Assembly (NCBI RefSeq): GCF_004122735.1
Contig: NZ_SDIF01000037.1
Location: 1-58,532, forward strand
Length of the DNA: 58,532 bases
Source of the DNA: Streptomyces sioyaensis
Lineage (GTDB): Bacteria; Actinomycetota; Actinomycetes; Streptomycetales; Streptomycetaceae
Reading direction: 5' to 3'
This document shows, piece by piece, positions 8,245 to 17,125 of the stretch. Both the position numbers and the translations under genes were made by a program. Each line of letters starts with the position of its first letter. Within the stretch, counting starts at the first letter, position 1. The notes below the pieces were generated by a model that worked only from the letters and a program-made list of their open reading frames with translations, had not been told where the DNA came from and made no database searches.

Positions 8245-10184
8245 CGGCTCAGCTCCTCGTCCGTCAGATACTTCGCCAGCTCGTCCTTCTCGAACAGTTC
8301 CAGCAGATCGCGGCGGATCGGCGGGGTCTCGCGGCGGGAGAGCCGGATCTGGCCCAGCGCCGGGTCGGCCGTCCGGGCCTCGCCCTGGGGATGGGCGACC
8401 TCGCAGACCAGATTGATGTTGCGCCAGCCGCGGTCCATCGCCGGATGGTCGTCGCGGGTGTGCCCGCCGCGGCTCTCCTCGCGCTCCAGTGCCGCCCGCG
8501 CCACACACTCGCTGACCAGCAGCATGTTCCGCAGATCGAGGGAGAGGTGCCAGCCCGGGTTGTACTGCCGGTGCCCCTCGACGCCGGCCCGCCGGGCCCG
8601 CACCCGCAGCTCGGCCAGCCGCTTGAGCGCCTCGAACATCTCGCTCTCCTTGCGGATGATGCCGACCAGGTCGTTCATCGCCTGCTGGAGCTCCTGGTGC
8701 AGGGTGTACGGGTTCTCCGCCGGGCCCGTCTCGTGGCCGGCGTCCTGCCCGGCGTCCTCGGCGCTGAAGGGGCGCAGCGCCTCCGCCTCCGCCGCGTCGA
8801 TCTGCACCGGGTCGACCGCCGGCCGCCGGTCCAGCGACGCCGCGTACTCGGCCGCGTGCAGCCCCGCCCGGCGCCCGAAGACCAGCAGGTCGGACAGCGA
8901 GTTGCCGCCGAGGCGGTTGGAGCCGTGCATGCCGCCGGCCACCTCACCGGCCGCGAACAGCCCCGGGACGCCGGTCGCCGCCGCGGTGTCCGGGTCGACC
9001 TCCACCCCGCCCATCACGTAGTGGCAGGTCGGGCCGACCTCCATCGGCTCGGCGGTGATGTCCACGTCCGCCAGCTCTTTGAACTGGTGGTGCATCGAGG
9101 GCAGCCGGCGGGTGATCACCTCGGCCGGCATCCGGGTCGAGACATCCAGATAGACGCCGCCGTGCGGCGAGCCGCGGCCCGCTTTGACCTCGGCGTTGAT
9201 GGCGCGGGCGACCTCGTCGCGGGGGAGGAGTTCGGGTGGGCGGCGATGGCGTTCCGGATCCTCGTACCAGCCGTCGCCCTCCTCCTCGGTCTCCGCGTAC
9301 TTCTCCTTGAAGACGTCCGGGATGTAGTCGAACATGAAGCGCTTGCCGTCGCTGTTGCGCAGTACCCCGCCGTCGCCGCGGACGGACTCGGTGACGAGGA
9401 TCCCCTTGACGGACGGCGGCCAGACCATGCCGGTGGGATGGAACTGCACGAACTCCATGTTGATCAGCGGCGCCCCGGCCAGCAGCGCCAGCGCGTGGCC
9501 GTCACCGGTGTACTCCCAGGAGTTCGAGGTCACCTTGAAGGACTTGCCGATGCCGCCGGTGGCCAGCACCACCGCCGGGGCCTCCAGCACGAAGAAGCGG
9601 CCGGACTCCCGCTCGTAACAGAACGCGCCGGAGACCCGGTCACCGTCCTTGAGCACGCGGGTGACCGTGCACTCCTGGAAGACCTTCAGGCGGGCGTCGT
9701 ACGCGCCCAGCTCCCCCTCGTCCTCCTGCTGGAGCGCGACGATCTTCTGCTGGAGGGTGCGGATCAGCTCCAGGCCCGTACGGTCGCCGACATGCGCCAG
9801 GCGCGGGTACTCGTGGCCGCCGAAGTTCCGCTGGGAGATCCGGCCGTCCGCGGTGCGGTCGAAGAGCGCGCCCCAGGTCTCCAGCTCCCACACCCGGTCC
9901 GGGGCCTCACGGGCGTGCAGTTCGGCCATCCGCCAGTGGTTGAGGAACTTGCCGCCGCGCATGGTGTCCCGGAAGTGGACCTGCCAGTTGTCGTGCTCGT
10001 TGGCATTTCCCATGCTGGCCGCGATACCGCCCTCGGCCATCACCGTATGGGCCTTGCCGAACAGGGACTTGCAGATCACGGCGGTGCGCATACCGGCCTC
10101 GCGGGCCTCGATGGCGGCGCGCAGTCCGGCGCCGCCCGCGCCCACCACGACCACGTCCCATGCCTGCCGGTCCACATGCGCCAT
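8241..10184 (-). CDS. sdhA: Succinate dehydrogenase/fumarate reductase flavoprotein subunit (Sdh1 type)
   Basis: Oxidises succinate to fumarate, in the TCA cycle and respiratory chain. The N-terminal dinucleotide fold (VVVVGAGGAGLRAAIEAREA, residues 11-30) is followed by H46 in the KAHTVMAEGG block, the expected covalent FAD attachment site. Further catalytic-type blocks include VQFHPTGMVWPPS and HGSNRLGGNSLSDLLVFGRRAG. 647 residues is usual for Sdh1 SdhA. An upstream in-frame ATG four codons earlier is less likely because the chosen ATG matches the family N-terminus and has an AAGGTG-like site. It lies 74 bases after the anchor gene. Confidence 0.96.
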   Translation of the reverse strand: MAHVDRQAWDVVVVGAGGAGLRAAIEAREAGMRTAVICKSLFGKAHTVMAEGGIAASMGNANEHDNWQVHFRDTMRGGKFLNHWRMAELHAREAPDRVWELETWGALFDRTADGRISQRNFGGHEYPRLAHVGDRTGLELIRTLQQKIVALQQEDEGELGAYDARLKVFQECTVTRVLKDGDRVSGAFCYERESGRFFVLEAPAVVLATGGIGKSFKVTSNSWEYTGDGHALALLAGAPLINMEFVQFHPTGMVWPPSVKGILVTESVRGDGGVLRNSDGKRFMFDYIPDVFKEKYAETEEEGDGWYEDPERHRRPPELLPRDEVARAINAEVKAGRGSPHGGVYLDVSTRMPAEVITRRLPSMHHQFKELADVDITAEPMEVGPTCHYVMGGVEVDPDTAAATGVPGLFAAGEVAGGMHGSNRLGGNSLSDLLVFGRRAGLHAAEYAASLDRRPAVDPVQIDAAEAEALRPFSAEDAGQDAGHETGPAENPYTLHQELQQAMNDLVGIIRKESEMFEALKRLAELRVRARRAGVEGHRQYNPGWHLSLDLRNMLLVSECVARAALEREESRGGHTRDDHPAMDRGWRNINLVCEVAHPQGEARTADPALGQIRLSRRETPPIRRDLLELFEKDELAKYLTDEELSR

Positions 10185-10258
10185 CAGAAGGCACACCTTT
10201 CCTTAGAGAACTGTCGTAGGAGTTGTTGTTGCGGGAGGGAGAGGGACAGGGGCTGTCG

Positions 10259-11086
10259 TCAGAAGAAGCGCGGGTCGGGGAAGGCGCCGCTGGCCAGCAG
10301 GAAGACGTAGAAGTCCGCGACGGCCACGCTGACCAGCGAGGACCACGCGAGCAGCATGTGCCGCTCGTTGAGCTTGCCGATCCAGCCCCACAGCCGGTAG
10401 CGCACCGGGTGCTTGGAGAAGTGCTTCAGCCGGCCGCCGACGATGTGCCGGCAGGAGTGGCAGGAGACGGTGTACGCCCAGATCAGCACGATGTTGACGA
10501 GGAAGATCAGGGTGCCCAGGCCCATGTGCCCCCAGGCGTAGTGCTCGTCGCGGAAGGTCAGCGCCGTGTCGTAGGTCAGCACGCCGGCCACCAGCACCGC
10601 GAAGTAGAAGAAGTAGCGGTGGATGTTCTGCAGGATCAGCGGGAAGCGGGTCTCGCCGGTGTACTTCTTGTGCGGCTCGGCGACCGCGCAGGCCGGCGGC
10701 GAGGCCCAGAAGCCGCGGTAGTAGGCCTTGCGGTAGTAGTAGCAGGTCAGCCGGAAGCCCAGCGGGAAGATCAGGATGAGCAGCGCGGGGGACAGGCCCC
10801 ACCAGCTGCCGAAGATCTCCCAGTTGGGGCCGCCGCGCATGGTGTGGCAGTTCTCCGCCAGACACGGCGAGTAGAACGGCGAGACGTAGGGCGCGTGGTA
10901 GTAGTCGGCGTTCGCGAACGCCCGCCAGGTCGAGTAGACGATGAACGCGAGCAGCCCGGCGGCGGTGCAGGCCGGGGCCAGCCACCAGCGGTCGGTGCGC
11001 AGATGGCGGGCGGGGATGGCGGCGCGCGAGGCGGTGTGCACGCCGGTTGCGCCGGTGTGCGAGGAGGGTTCGGTGCCAGTGGCCAA
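10259..11086 (-). CDS. sdhC: Succinate dehydrogenase cytochrome b/membrane anchor subunit (Sdh1 type)
   Basis: Five-helix-type membrane anchor that would carry haem and the quinone site. Hydrophobic segments include LAPACTAAGLLAFIVYSTW, a GLSPALLILIFPLGFRLTCY block, YFFYFAVLVAGVLTYDTAL, GTLIFLVNIVLIWAYTVSC and LLAWSSLVSVAVADFYVFLL. Conserved histidines sit in QNIHRYFFYF, VSCHSCRHIVGG and GHMGLG. A TTG with GGAG 8 bases upstream is taken as the start. A GTG 14 codons further upstream also keeps the frame but lacks a ribosome site. The size (275 aa) matches the mycobacterial Sdh1 anchor. Confidence 0.88.
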   Translation of the reverse strand: MATGTEPSSHTGATGVHTASRAAIPARHLRTDRWWLAPACTAAGLLAFIVYSTWRAFANADYYHAPYVSPFYSPCLAENCHTMRGGPNWEIFGSWWGLSPALLILIFPLGFRLTCYYYRKAYYRGFWASPPACAVAEPHKKYTGETRFPLILQNIHRYFFYFAVLVAGVLTYDTALTFRDEHYAWGHMGLGTLIFLVNIVLIWAYTVSCHSCRHIVGGRLKHFSKHPVRYRLWGWIGKLNERHMLLAWSSLVSVAVADFYVFLLASGAFPDPRFF

Positions 11087-11168
11087 CGTCGGTCTCCGTG
11101 ACGGGCGCTCCGGCCGGAAGGCTTCCACCGGGGCGGCAACGGGGTAGGGGCTGAGTGGGGCGAAGCCA

Positions 11169-11206
11169 CCCCCTAGGGGGCCTCCACCAGGGGATTTCCC
11201 CTAGGG
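11169..11206. repeat. Two CCCCTAGGG palindromes upstream of sdhC
   Basis: A perfect 12-base palindrome CCCCCTAGGGGG and, 18 bases on, CCCCTAGGG, which overlaps the stop codon of the adjacent 99-aa gene. A CCCCTAGGGG palindrome also occurs at 38871-38880. CTAG is rare in such GC-rich DNA. A binding site is possible but unproven. Confidence 0.4.
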
Positions 11207-11500
11207 CGCGTGGCCGTTCCTGGAGCCGAGGCCCTCGTCCTGGGCGTCGGTCCACAACGCGGAGTCGTAGGGGGCGTCGGAGATCGTCACCATCTCGACG
11301 GTGGCCGCACCCGGACGCGGCGGCCGGCCGGTCGCCGCGCTCTGCTTGAGCAGGCCGAGGCTCTCGCGCAGATGGTCCGTGTCGCTGCGGACCCGGCGGA
11401 TGTCCAGGCAGGTGCCGAGTTGCGCCTCCAGCTTCCCCACCGTGCGGGCGAGGTCGTCCAGGCTGCGTTCAACCGCCGTCAGATCATCCTTAAGGGACAT
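11201..11500 (-). CDS. Conserved small coiled-coil-type protein
   Basis: 99 residues, start ATG preceded by GAGGG. Residues 1-55 are heptad-like (LTAVERSLDDLARTVGKLEA, later TDHLRESLGLLKQ), suggesting a helical hairpin or coiled coil. The tail (VEMVTISDAPYDSALWTDAQ) is polar and extended. No known domain was recognised. It lies about 115 bases upstream of sdhC on the same strand and could be cotranscribed with it. Confidence 0.75.
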   Translation of the reverse strand: MSLKDDLTAVERSLDDLARTVGKLEAQLGTCLDIRRVRSDTDHLRESLGLLKQSAATGRPPRPGAATVEMVTISDAPYDSALWTDAQDEGLGSRNGHAP

Positions 11501-11906
11501 ATCACGTGCCCTCACTTCTGAAGGTGTGGTGGGCGATCTCATGCGCCCGAGAGTGTCGCGCGTCACAGTAGGCGTTGGGAAGGGGGTGAGCGTGATTACG
11601 ACTCGAACCGGTGCGTTTCGGCAACGATGCATCCCGACACACCTCGAACGGTGATGCGAAACCGGGCGCGCCGCGGGCCCCTGGGCCGTGCGACCGGGTG
11701 GCCCCGGGACCCGCCGGGGGCCCGGGTGTTGGGCCGGGCGGGTGGCCTTCGGGCGGTGGTCGACGTGTCGGGCGGCCGGGCCGGGGACGGTCGCTTTCAG
11801 TAGGGGGGCCATAGATGTGATGAGCCGCAAACTCGGCCGAACGTGGTGCGCCGGTCAGGCCCAGGCGGTGCTCGGCGCGGCGCGGGCGAGCCCGGAGGTA
11901 ACCGTC
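11501..11906. other. Divergent intergenic region
   Basis: About 400 bases between the divergent 99-aa gene and the LpqW-like gene. It should hold both promoters. The central part is a run of C/G-rich short inverted repeats (around 11697-11780). No gene with a plausible start and codon bias was found, and no clear -35/-10 pair could be assigned. Confidence 0.5.
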
Positions 11907-14345
11907 ATGACCGATCACGACCACCCCTCAGGCCGCCGCGCGGCGTGCCGCAGACGCCGCTGTGCCGCGCTCATCGCGGCGGGGGCGCTGCTCCCGCTGC
12001 CGGCCCTGACCGGATGCAGCAGCGATGAACGGGAGGCGTCCGTCTCGGCGTCCCAGGACATCGCCCCGGCGCCGCGCGGCGAGCTGAAGAACGGCGGCAC
12101 CCTGCGCTGGGCCATCGATGGGATGCCCGGCACCCTCAACGCCTTCCAGTCCGACGCCGACGCGACCACCGCGCGGATCACCGGCGCGGTGCTGCCCAGC
12201 ATGTTCACCCTCGACGCGAACGGCCGGCCGCAGCGCAACGCCGACTACCTCGACGCCGCGGACGTCAGCGCCCGCGACCCCCAGCAGGTCGTCACGTACA
12301 AGATCAACCCCAAGGCGCGGTGGAGCGACGGCTCGGCGATCACCGCCGCCGACTTCATCGCCCAGTGGAACGCGTTGCGCGGCAAGAACAACGCGTTCTG
12401 GACCGCCCGCAACGCCGGCTACGACCGGATCGGCAAGGTCGAACAGGGCGCGGGCGCCCACGAGGTGAAGGTCACCTTCGCCCGGCCCTATGCCGACTGG
12501 CGGTCCCTGTTCACCCCGCTCTACCCCAGGAGCGTGATGGGCAGCCCCGATGCCTTCAACGAGGACGCACGCGAGCAACTCAAGGTCGGTGCGGGCCCGT
12601 TCCTCGTCCAGAAGCGGGACACCGAGGAGGGGCGGGTCGTCCTCGTCCGCAACCCGAAGTGGTGGGGCGACCGCGCCAAGCTCAAGAAGATCGTGCTGGA
12701 GTCGCTGCCCGGCGACAAGCGGGCCGCGGCGCTGGCCGACGGAAGCATCGACGTCGCCGCGGTCGACCAGCTCGCCGCGAAGCGGGTCGCCTCCGCCCGG
12801 CGCCCGGCCGGCTCCGCCGCGTCCAGGAAGCCCGGCGAGGGCAACGCGGGCCCGCAGGGCGACGGGGCCAAGGCCGACGCCAAGGCCGTCGCCGCGGAGA
12901 ACGCGGTGCTGCGCGGCTACACCGTCCACAAGGCGCTGGAGCCCGCCTACACCCAGCTCGCCCTCAACGGCGCGAGCGGGCCGCTGGCGGACGACCGGGT
13001 GCGCCGGGCGGTGGCCCGCGCCCTCGACCGGCAGGCGCTCGCGGACACCGTCCTCAAGCCGCTCGACCTGCCCTCCCGGCCGCTCGGCAGCCATCTGCTG
13101 ATGGCCGGGCAGAGCGGCTACGAGGACCACAGCGACGCCCTCGGCGGCCAGGACACCGGGGCGGCCCAGGCGCTGCTCGCGGACGCCGGCTGGAAGAGCG
13201 ACGGCAGCGACCGGCAGCAGGCGGGCCAGAACGCGGGCGCACCGGCGCCCGGCGCCGGGCGCGCCGCCTACGGATACACCGACGGGGACGACCCGTCCGA
13301 CGACCGGTACGACGGCGGCCCGTACGGGGACGACTCCGCGGAGGACGGGTCCGGCGGCCGGGACCGGGGCGGGTACGACGAGGGCGCCGACGACCGCAAC
13401 CCGGCCCGCTCCGGACGCGGCCACGCCGGCGCGTCCGGCCACGGCGCGGGCGCCCGGCCGGCCGCCGCCGAGGCCCCGCTGTCCTTCACCGGCGCGGTCG
13501 GCTCGGAGGTCCAGCAGGCCGCCCTGCTGCGGCAGAGCGCCGCGTTCTACAAGCAGGCGGCCGCCGGCGAGAAGGACGCGGCGAACGGCGACACCTCCTC
13601 GGCGGCGTACGCCAAGTACAAGCGGTACAAGAAGCGCGCGGCACGGGCGCTGGGCGCCGCCGAGCGGATCGAGACCGGCCAGGCCCCGCACCTGCCGGGC
13701 TCCGGCGGTCACCCGGGCTCCGGCGGCCACCCCGGCGCCCGGCACGTCGCCGCCGAGCGTTCCGCGGCCGCCGCGCCGCGGCCGGCCGGTGACCGGGCGG
13801 ACCGCGTCGCCGTCGTCAAGAAGAACGGCAGGCCGCTGACCCTGCGCTTCGTGGTCCCCGACGGCGCCGGCTCGGTGCAGCTGCGCACCGTCGGGCGGCG
13901 GATCTCCGAGATGCTCGGCAAGATCGGCGTACAGACCTCCGTCCAGCGGGTCTCCGACGCCAGCTACTTCCAGGACCACATCGCCTCCGGCGACTACGAC
14001 CTGGCGCTGTACTCCTGGCCCGGCACCGCCTACCCGGCGACCGACGCCCGCCCGATCTACGCCAAGCCGCAGCCCGCGCCCGACGGCTCGCTGACCGTCG
14101 AGCAGAACTACACCCGGGTCGGCACCGACCACATCGACCAGCTCTTCGACCAGGCCGCCTCCGAACTGGACGAGGGCGCCGCACGCACCCTGGTCGAGCA
14201 GGCCGACGCCCGGATCTGGGCCGCCGCCGGGTCGATTCCGCTCTACCAGCGGCCCGAGCTGGTGGCCACGAAGAAGACGCTCGCCAACGTCGGCGCCTTC
14301 GGCTTCGCCACGCCCCGCTTCCAGGACATCGGCTACACGAAGTAA
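11907..14345 (+). CDS. LpqW/OppA-like family 5 substrate-binding lipoprotein with long insertion
   Basis: Extracytoplasmic solute-binding protein of the SBP_bac_5 family. GGAGGT is 7 bases before the ATG. The signal peptide ends in a lipobox (LTGC, lipid Cys at residue 37). The binding-protein fold appears as NGGTLRWAIDG, VVTYKINPKARWSDGSAITA and VGAGPFL, then continues at the C-terminus (SEMLGKIGVQTSVQRVSDAS, YDLALYSWPGTAYP). Residues ~430-635 are a low-complexity insertion rich in Gly, Asp and Ala, with a Lys-rich helical part and GSGGHPGSGGHPG repeats. No permease or ATPase is adjacent. The closest named family is mycobacterial LpqW, which influences PIM/LAM synthesis. The role here is not established. 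Confidence 0.87.
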   Translation: MTDHDHPSGRRAACRRRRCAALIAAGALLPLPALTGCSSDEREASVSASQDIAPAPRGELKNGGTLRWAIDGMPGTLNAFQSDADATTARITGAVLPSMFTLDANGRPQRNADYLDAADVSARDPQQVVTYKINPKARWSDGSAITAADFIAQWNALRGKNNAFWTARNAGYDRIGKVEQGAGAHEVKVTFARPYADWRSLFTPLYPRSVMGSPDAFNEDAREQLKVGAGPFLVQKRDTEEGRVVLVRNPKWWGDRAKLKKIVLESLPGDKRAAALADGSIDVAAVDQLAAKRVASARRPAGSAASRKPGEGNAGPQGDGAKADAKAVAAENAVLRGYTVHKALEPAYTQLALNGASGPLADDRVRRAVARALDRQALADTVLKPLDLPSRPLGSHLLMAGQSGYEDHSDALGGQDTGAAQALLADAGWKSDGSDRQQAGQNAGAPAPGAGRAAYGYTDGDDPSDDRYDGGPYGDDSAEDGSGGRDRGGYDEGADDRNPARSGRGHAGASGHGAGARPAAAEAPLSFTGAVGSEVQQAALLRQSAAFYKQAAAGEKDAANGDTSSAAYAKYKRYKKRAARALGAAERIETGQAPHLPGSGGHPGSGGHPGARHVAAERSAAAAPRPAGDRADRVAVVKKNGRPLTLRFVVPDGAGSVQLRTVGRRISEMLGKIGVQTSVQRVSDASYFQDHIASGDYDLALYSWPGTAYPATDARPIYAKPQPAPDGSLTVEQNYTRVGTDHIDQLFDQAASELDEGAARTLVEQADARIWAAAGSIPLYQRPELVATKKTLANVGAFGFATPRFQDIGYTK

Positions 14346-14403
14346 GGGCCTCACCAGCGCCCCTCAAAGGGAAGGAAATTGCAGGTCAGAGGGTGTATGG
14401 ACG

Positions 14404-14431
14404 GGCTGCGGCGGCTACTGCCGCCGCAGCC
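14404..14431 (+). terminator. Perfect hairpin between LpqW-like gene and typA
   Basis: 12-bp perfect stem GGCTGCGGCGGC/GCCGCCGCAGCC with a TACT loop, 59 bases after the upstream stop and about 100 bases before typA. It probably ends the upstream transcript, but could instead lie in the typA leader. Confidence 0.55.
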
Positions 14432-14532
14432 ACGTACCATGGGGTGAGGCCGTGGCGTGCTGAGATGCCCGGCGGGCGCGCGTACCGGATGGACGCGTCG
14501 CCATCCACGATTCCGGGAGAAGCGCCGCCAGT

Positions 14533-16437
14533 ATGCCCACCCGTCACGACATTCGTAACGTTGCCATCGTCGCCCACGTCGACCACGGAAAGACCACTCT
14601 CGTCGACGGCATGCTCAAGCAGGCCGGTGCCTTCGCCGAGCACGCCGCGGAGAAGCTCGACGACCGGATGATGGACTCCAACGACCTGGAGCGTGAGAAG
14701 GGCATCACGATCCTCGCCAAGAACACGGCGGTGAAGTATCACCCCAAGGACGGCGGGGACCCGATCACGATCAACATCATCGACACCCCCGGCCACGCCG
14801 ACTTCGGTGGCGAGGTCGAGCGCGGTCTGTCGATGGTCGACGCGGTCGTCCTGCTGGTCGACGCCTCCGAGGGCCCGCTGCCGCAGACCCGCTTCGTGCT
14901 CCGCAAGGCCCTCGCGGCCCGGATGCCGGTCATCCTGTGCATCAACAAGACCGACCGCCCCGACTCCCGGATCGACGAGGTCGTCAACGAGACCTACGAC
15001 CTGTTCCTGGACCTGGACGCGGACGAGGACCAGATCGAGTTCCCGATCGTCTACGCCTGCGCCCGTGACGGCGTCGCCTCGCTGACCAAGCCGGAGGACG
15101 GCACCGTCCCGAACGACTCCACCAACCTGGAGCCGTTCTTCACCACGCTGCTGGAGCACGTCCCGGCCCCCGAGTACGACGAGAGCGCCCCGCTGCAGGC
15201 GCACGTCACCAACCTCGACGCGGACAACTTCCTCGGCCGTATCGCACTGCTCCGCGTCGAGCAGGGTGAGCTGCGCAAGGGCCAGAACGTCGCCTGGATC
15301 AAGCGTGACGGCAGCATCGCCAACGTCCGCATCACCGAGCTGATGATGACCGAGGCGCTCACCCGCAAGCCCGCCGAGAAGGCCGGCCCCGGCGACATCT
15401 GTGCGGTCGCGGGTATCCCCGACATCATGATCGGCGAGACCCTCGCCGACCCGGAGAACCCGGTCGCGTTGCCGCTGATCACGGTCGACGAGCCCGCGAT
15501 CTCCATGACCATCGGCACCAACACCTCGCCGCTGGTCGGCCGCGGCGGCACCGGCAAGGGCGCGGACGCCAAGAACGCGGTCAAGGACCGCAAGGTCACC
15601 GCCCGCCAGGTCAAGGACCGCCTGGAGCGCGAGCTGATCGGTAACGTCTCGCTGCGCGTGCTGGACACCGAGCGCCCCGACGCCTGGGAGGTCCAGGGCC
15701 GCGGCGAGCTGGCGCTGGCGATCCTCGTGGAGACCATGCGCCGGGAAGGCTTCGAGCTGACCATCGGCAAGCCGCAGGTCGTCACCAAGCAGGTCGACGG
15801 CAAGACCTACGAGCCCGTCGAGCGCATCACGATCGATGTGCCCGAGGAGCACATGGGTGCCGTCACCCAGCTCATGGGCACCCGCAAGGGCCGGATGGAC
15901 AACATGTCCAACCACGGCTCGGGCTGGGTCCGCATGGAGTTCGTCGTCCCGTCCCGCGGTCTGATCGGTTTCCGTACGGAGTTCCTGACCAACACCCGCG
16001 GTACCGGCATCGCGCACTCCATCCACGAGGGCCACGAGCCGTGGTTCGGCGAGCTGAAGACCCGTAACAACGGCTCGCTGGTCGCCGACCGCGCCGGTGC
16101 CGTCACCGCCTTCGCGATGACGAACCTCCAGGAGCGCGGTGTGCTCTTCACCGACCCCGGCACCGAGGTGTACGAGGGCATGATCGTCGGTGAGAACTCC
16201 CGCGCCGACGACATGGACGTGAACATCACCAAGGAGAAGAAGCTCACCAACATGCGCTCCTCCTCCGCCGACTCCTTCGAGGCGATCGTCCCGCCGCGCA
16301 AGCTCTCCCTGGAGCAGTCCCTGGAGTTCTGCCGCGACGACGAGTGCGTCGAGGTGACCCCGGAGGCCGTGCGCATCCGCAAGGTCGTCCTGGACCAGAA
16401 GGAGCGCGGCCGCACCGCCTCCCGCGCCAAGCGGTAA
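14533..16437 (+). CDS. typA: Ribosome-associated translational GTPase TypA/BipA
   Basis: Translation-factor GTPase that binds the 70S ribosome and assists ribosome assembly and stress growth. The P-loop AHVDHGKTTL is at residues ~14-23, followed by EREKGITI (switch I), DTPGHADFGGEVER (G3) and NKTDRPDSR (G4). EF-G-like domains III and V and the TypA-specific C-terminal domain (RSSSADSFEAIVPPRKLSLE) are present. 634 aa is slightly longer than the ~610 typical of other phyla, as usual in actinobacteria. A GGGAG site precedes the ATG. It is followed by a perfect terminator. Confidence 0.97.
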   Translation: MPTRHDIRNVAIVAHVDHGKTTLVDGMLKQAGAFAEHAAEKLDDRMMDSNDLEREKGITILAKNTAVKYHPKDGGDPITINIIDTPGHADFGGEVERGLSMVDAVVLLVDASEGPLPQTRFVLRKALAARMPVILCINKTDRPDSRIDEVVNETYDLFLDLDADEDQIEFPIVYACARDGVASLTKPEDGTVPNDSTNLEPFFTTLLEHVPAPEYDESAPLQAHVTNLDADNFLGRIALLRVEQGELRKGQNVAWIKRDGSIANVRITELMMTEALTRKPAEKAGPGDICAVAGIPDIMIGETLADPENPVALPLITVDEPAISMTIGTNTSPLVGRGGTGKGADAKNAVKDRKVTARQVKDRLERELIGNVSLRVLDTERPDAWEVQGRGELALAILVETMRREGFELTIGKPQVVTKQVDGKTYEPVERITIDVPEEHMGAVTQLMGTRKGRMDNMSNHGSGWVRMEFVVPSRGLIGFRTEFLTNTRGTGIAHSIHEGHEPWFGELKTRNNGSLVADRAGAVTAFAMTNLQERGVLFTDPGTEVYEGMIVGENSRADDMDVNITKEKKLTNMRSSSADSFEAIVPPRKLSLEQSLEFCRDDECVEVTPEAVRIRKVVLDQKERGRTASRAKR

Positions 16438-16467
16438 CACCCGCCGCCGGGATTCCGGAACGTGGTG

Positions 16468-16500
16468 AAGGGGCGCCCCTCTGCGTGAGGGGCGCCCCTT
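16468..16500 (+). terminator. typA terminator
   Basis: Perfect 13-bp stem AAGGGGCGCCCCT/AGGGGCGCCCCTT with a 7-base loop, 31 bases after the typA stop. Confidence 0.85.
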
Positions 16501-16612
16501 CGGCGTTCCGGGCCGCCGTTTCGCGTCCGGGGGCGGCGGCCCGTTCCGTTCCTCCGGCGGCCGCGTCCCGCTCGCCGGCGGCGTTGTCAGTGGTCGGCGG
16601 CAGACTGGGGGC

Positions 16613-16960
16613 ATGACGCAGACGACGAAGATCGAAACGGGTCGAGGGATCGCGACGCTGATCAACGTGTTCACCGTGCTGCCCGAGCGGCAGGCGGAGC
16701 TGGTGGCGCTGCTGAGCCGGGCCACCGAGGAGACGATGCGGGACCGGCCGGGGTTCCTCTCGGCGAACCTCCACGCCAGTGCGGACGGCGAACGGGTCGT
16801 CAACTACGCCCAGTGGGAGAGCGAGGCGCACTTCCGGGCGATGCTGGCCGATCCGGCGGCGCAGGAGCACATGACGCAGGCCGCCGCGCTGGCGGAGTCC
16901 TTCGACCCCCGGATATACGCGGTGGAGTCCGTCCACCACACCTCGGGGGCCGCTCTCTGA
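16613..16960 (+). CDS. ABM-fold (antibiotic biosynthesis monooxygenase-like) protein
   Basis: 115-residue dimeric alpha+beta barrel family protein. Characteristic segments are TLINVFTVLPERQAELVALL, then RDRPGFLSANLHASADGERV, VNYAQWESEAHFRAM, and a C-terminal strand. ABM proteins include quinone-forming monooxygenases and haem-degrading enzymes. The NYAQWES motif is generic, and no biosynthetic cluster is nearby, so a housekeeping or detoxification role is more plausible. It is flanked on both sides by terminator hairpins, so it is transcribed alone. Confidence 0.85.
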   Translation: MTQTTKIETGRGIATLINVFTVLPERQAELVALLSRATEETMRDRPGFLSANLHASADGERVVNYAQWESEAHFRAMLADPAAQEHMTQAAALAESFDPRIYAVESVHHTSGAAL

Positions 16961-16966
16961 TCCACC

Positions 16967-16992
16967 GGGCCGCCCCTGTCGCGGGGCGGCCC
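16967..16992 (+). terminator. Terminator after ABM gene
   Basis: Perfect 10-bp stem GGGCCGCCCC/GGGGCGGCCC with a 6-base loop, 6 bases after the stop codon. Confidence 0.8.
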
Positions 16993-17125
16993 CCGGGCCG
17001 GGCCGATCGGGCATACGGGGGTTTTCTCGGGCCTCCGGAGCAGTGGCGGTCGCCGTCGAAGTGCGATACGTCCCGCTTTGCGATCTCATGTGGGCTGGGC
17101 AGGAGTCCGGACCTGAGGAGGCATC

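Noticed and set aside
16613..16960. ABM monooxygenase-like gene as a sign of an antibiotic cluster
   Set aside because: All neighbours are housekeeping or transport genes and the gene is bounded by terminators; nothing supports a biosynthetic cluster.
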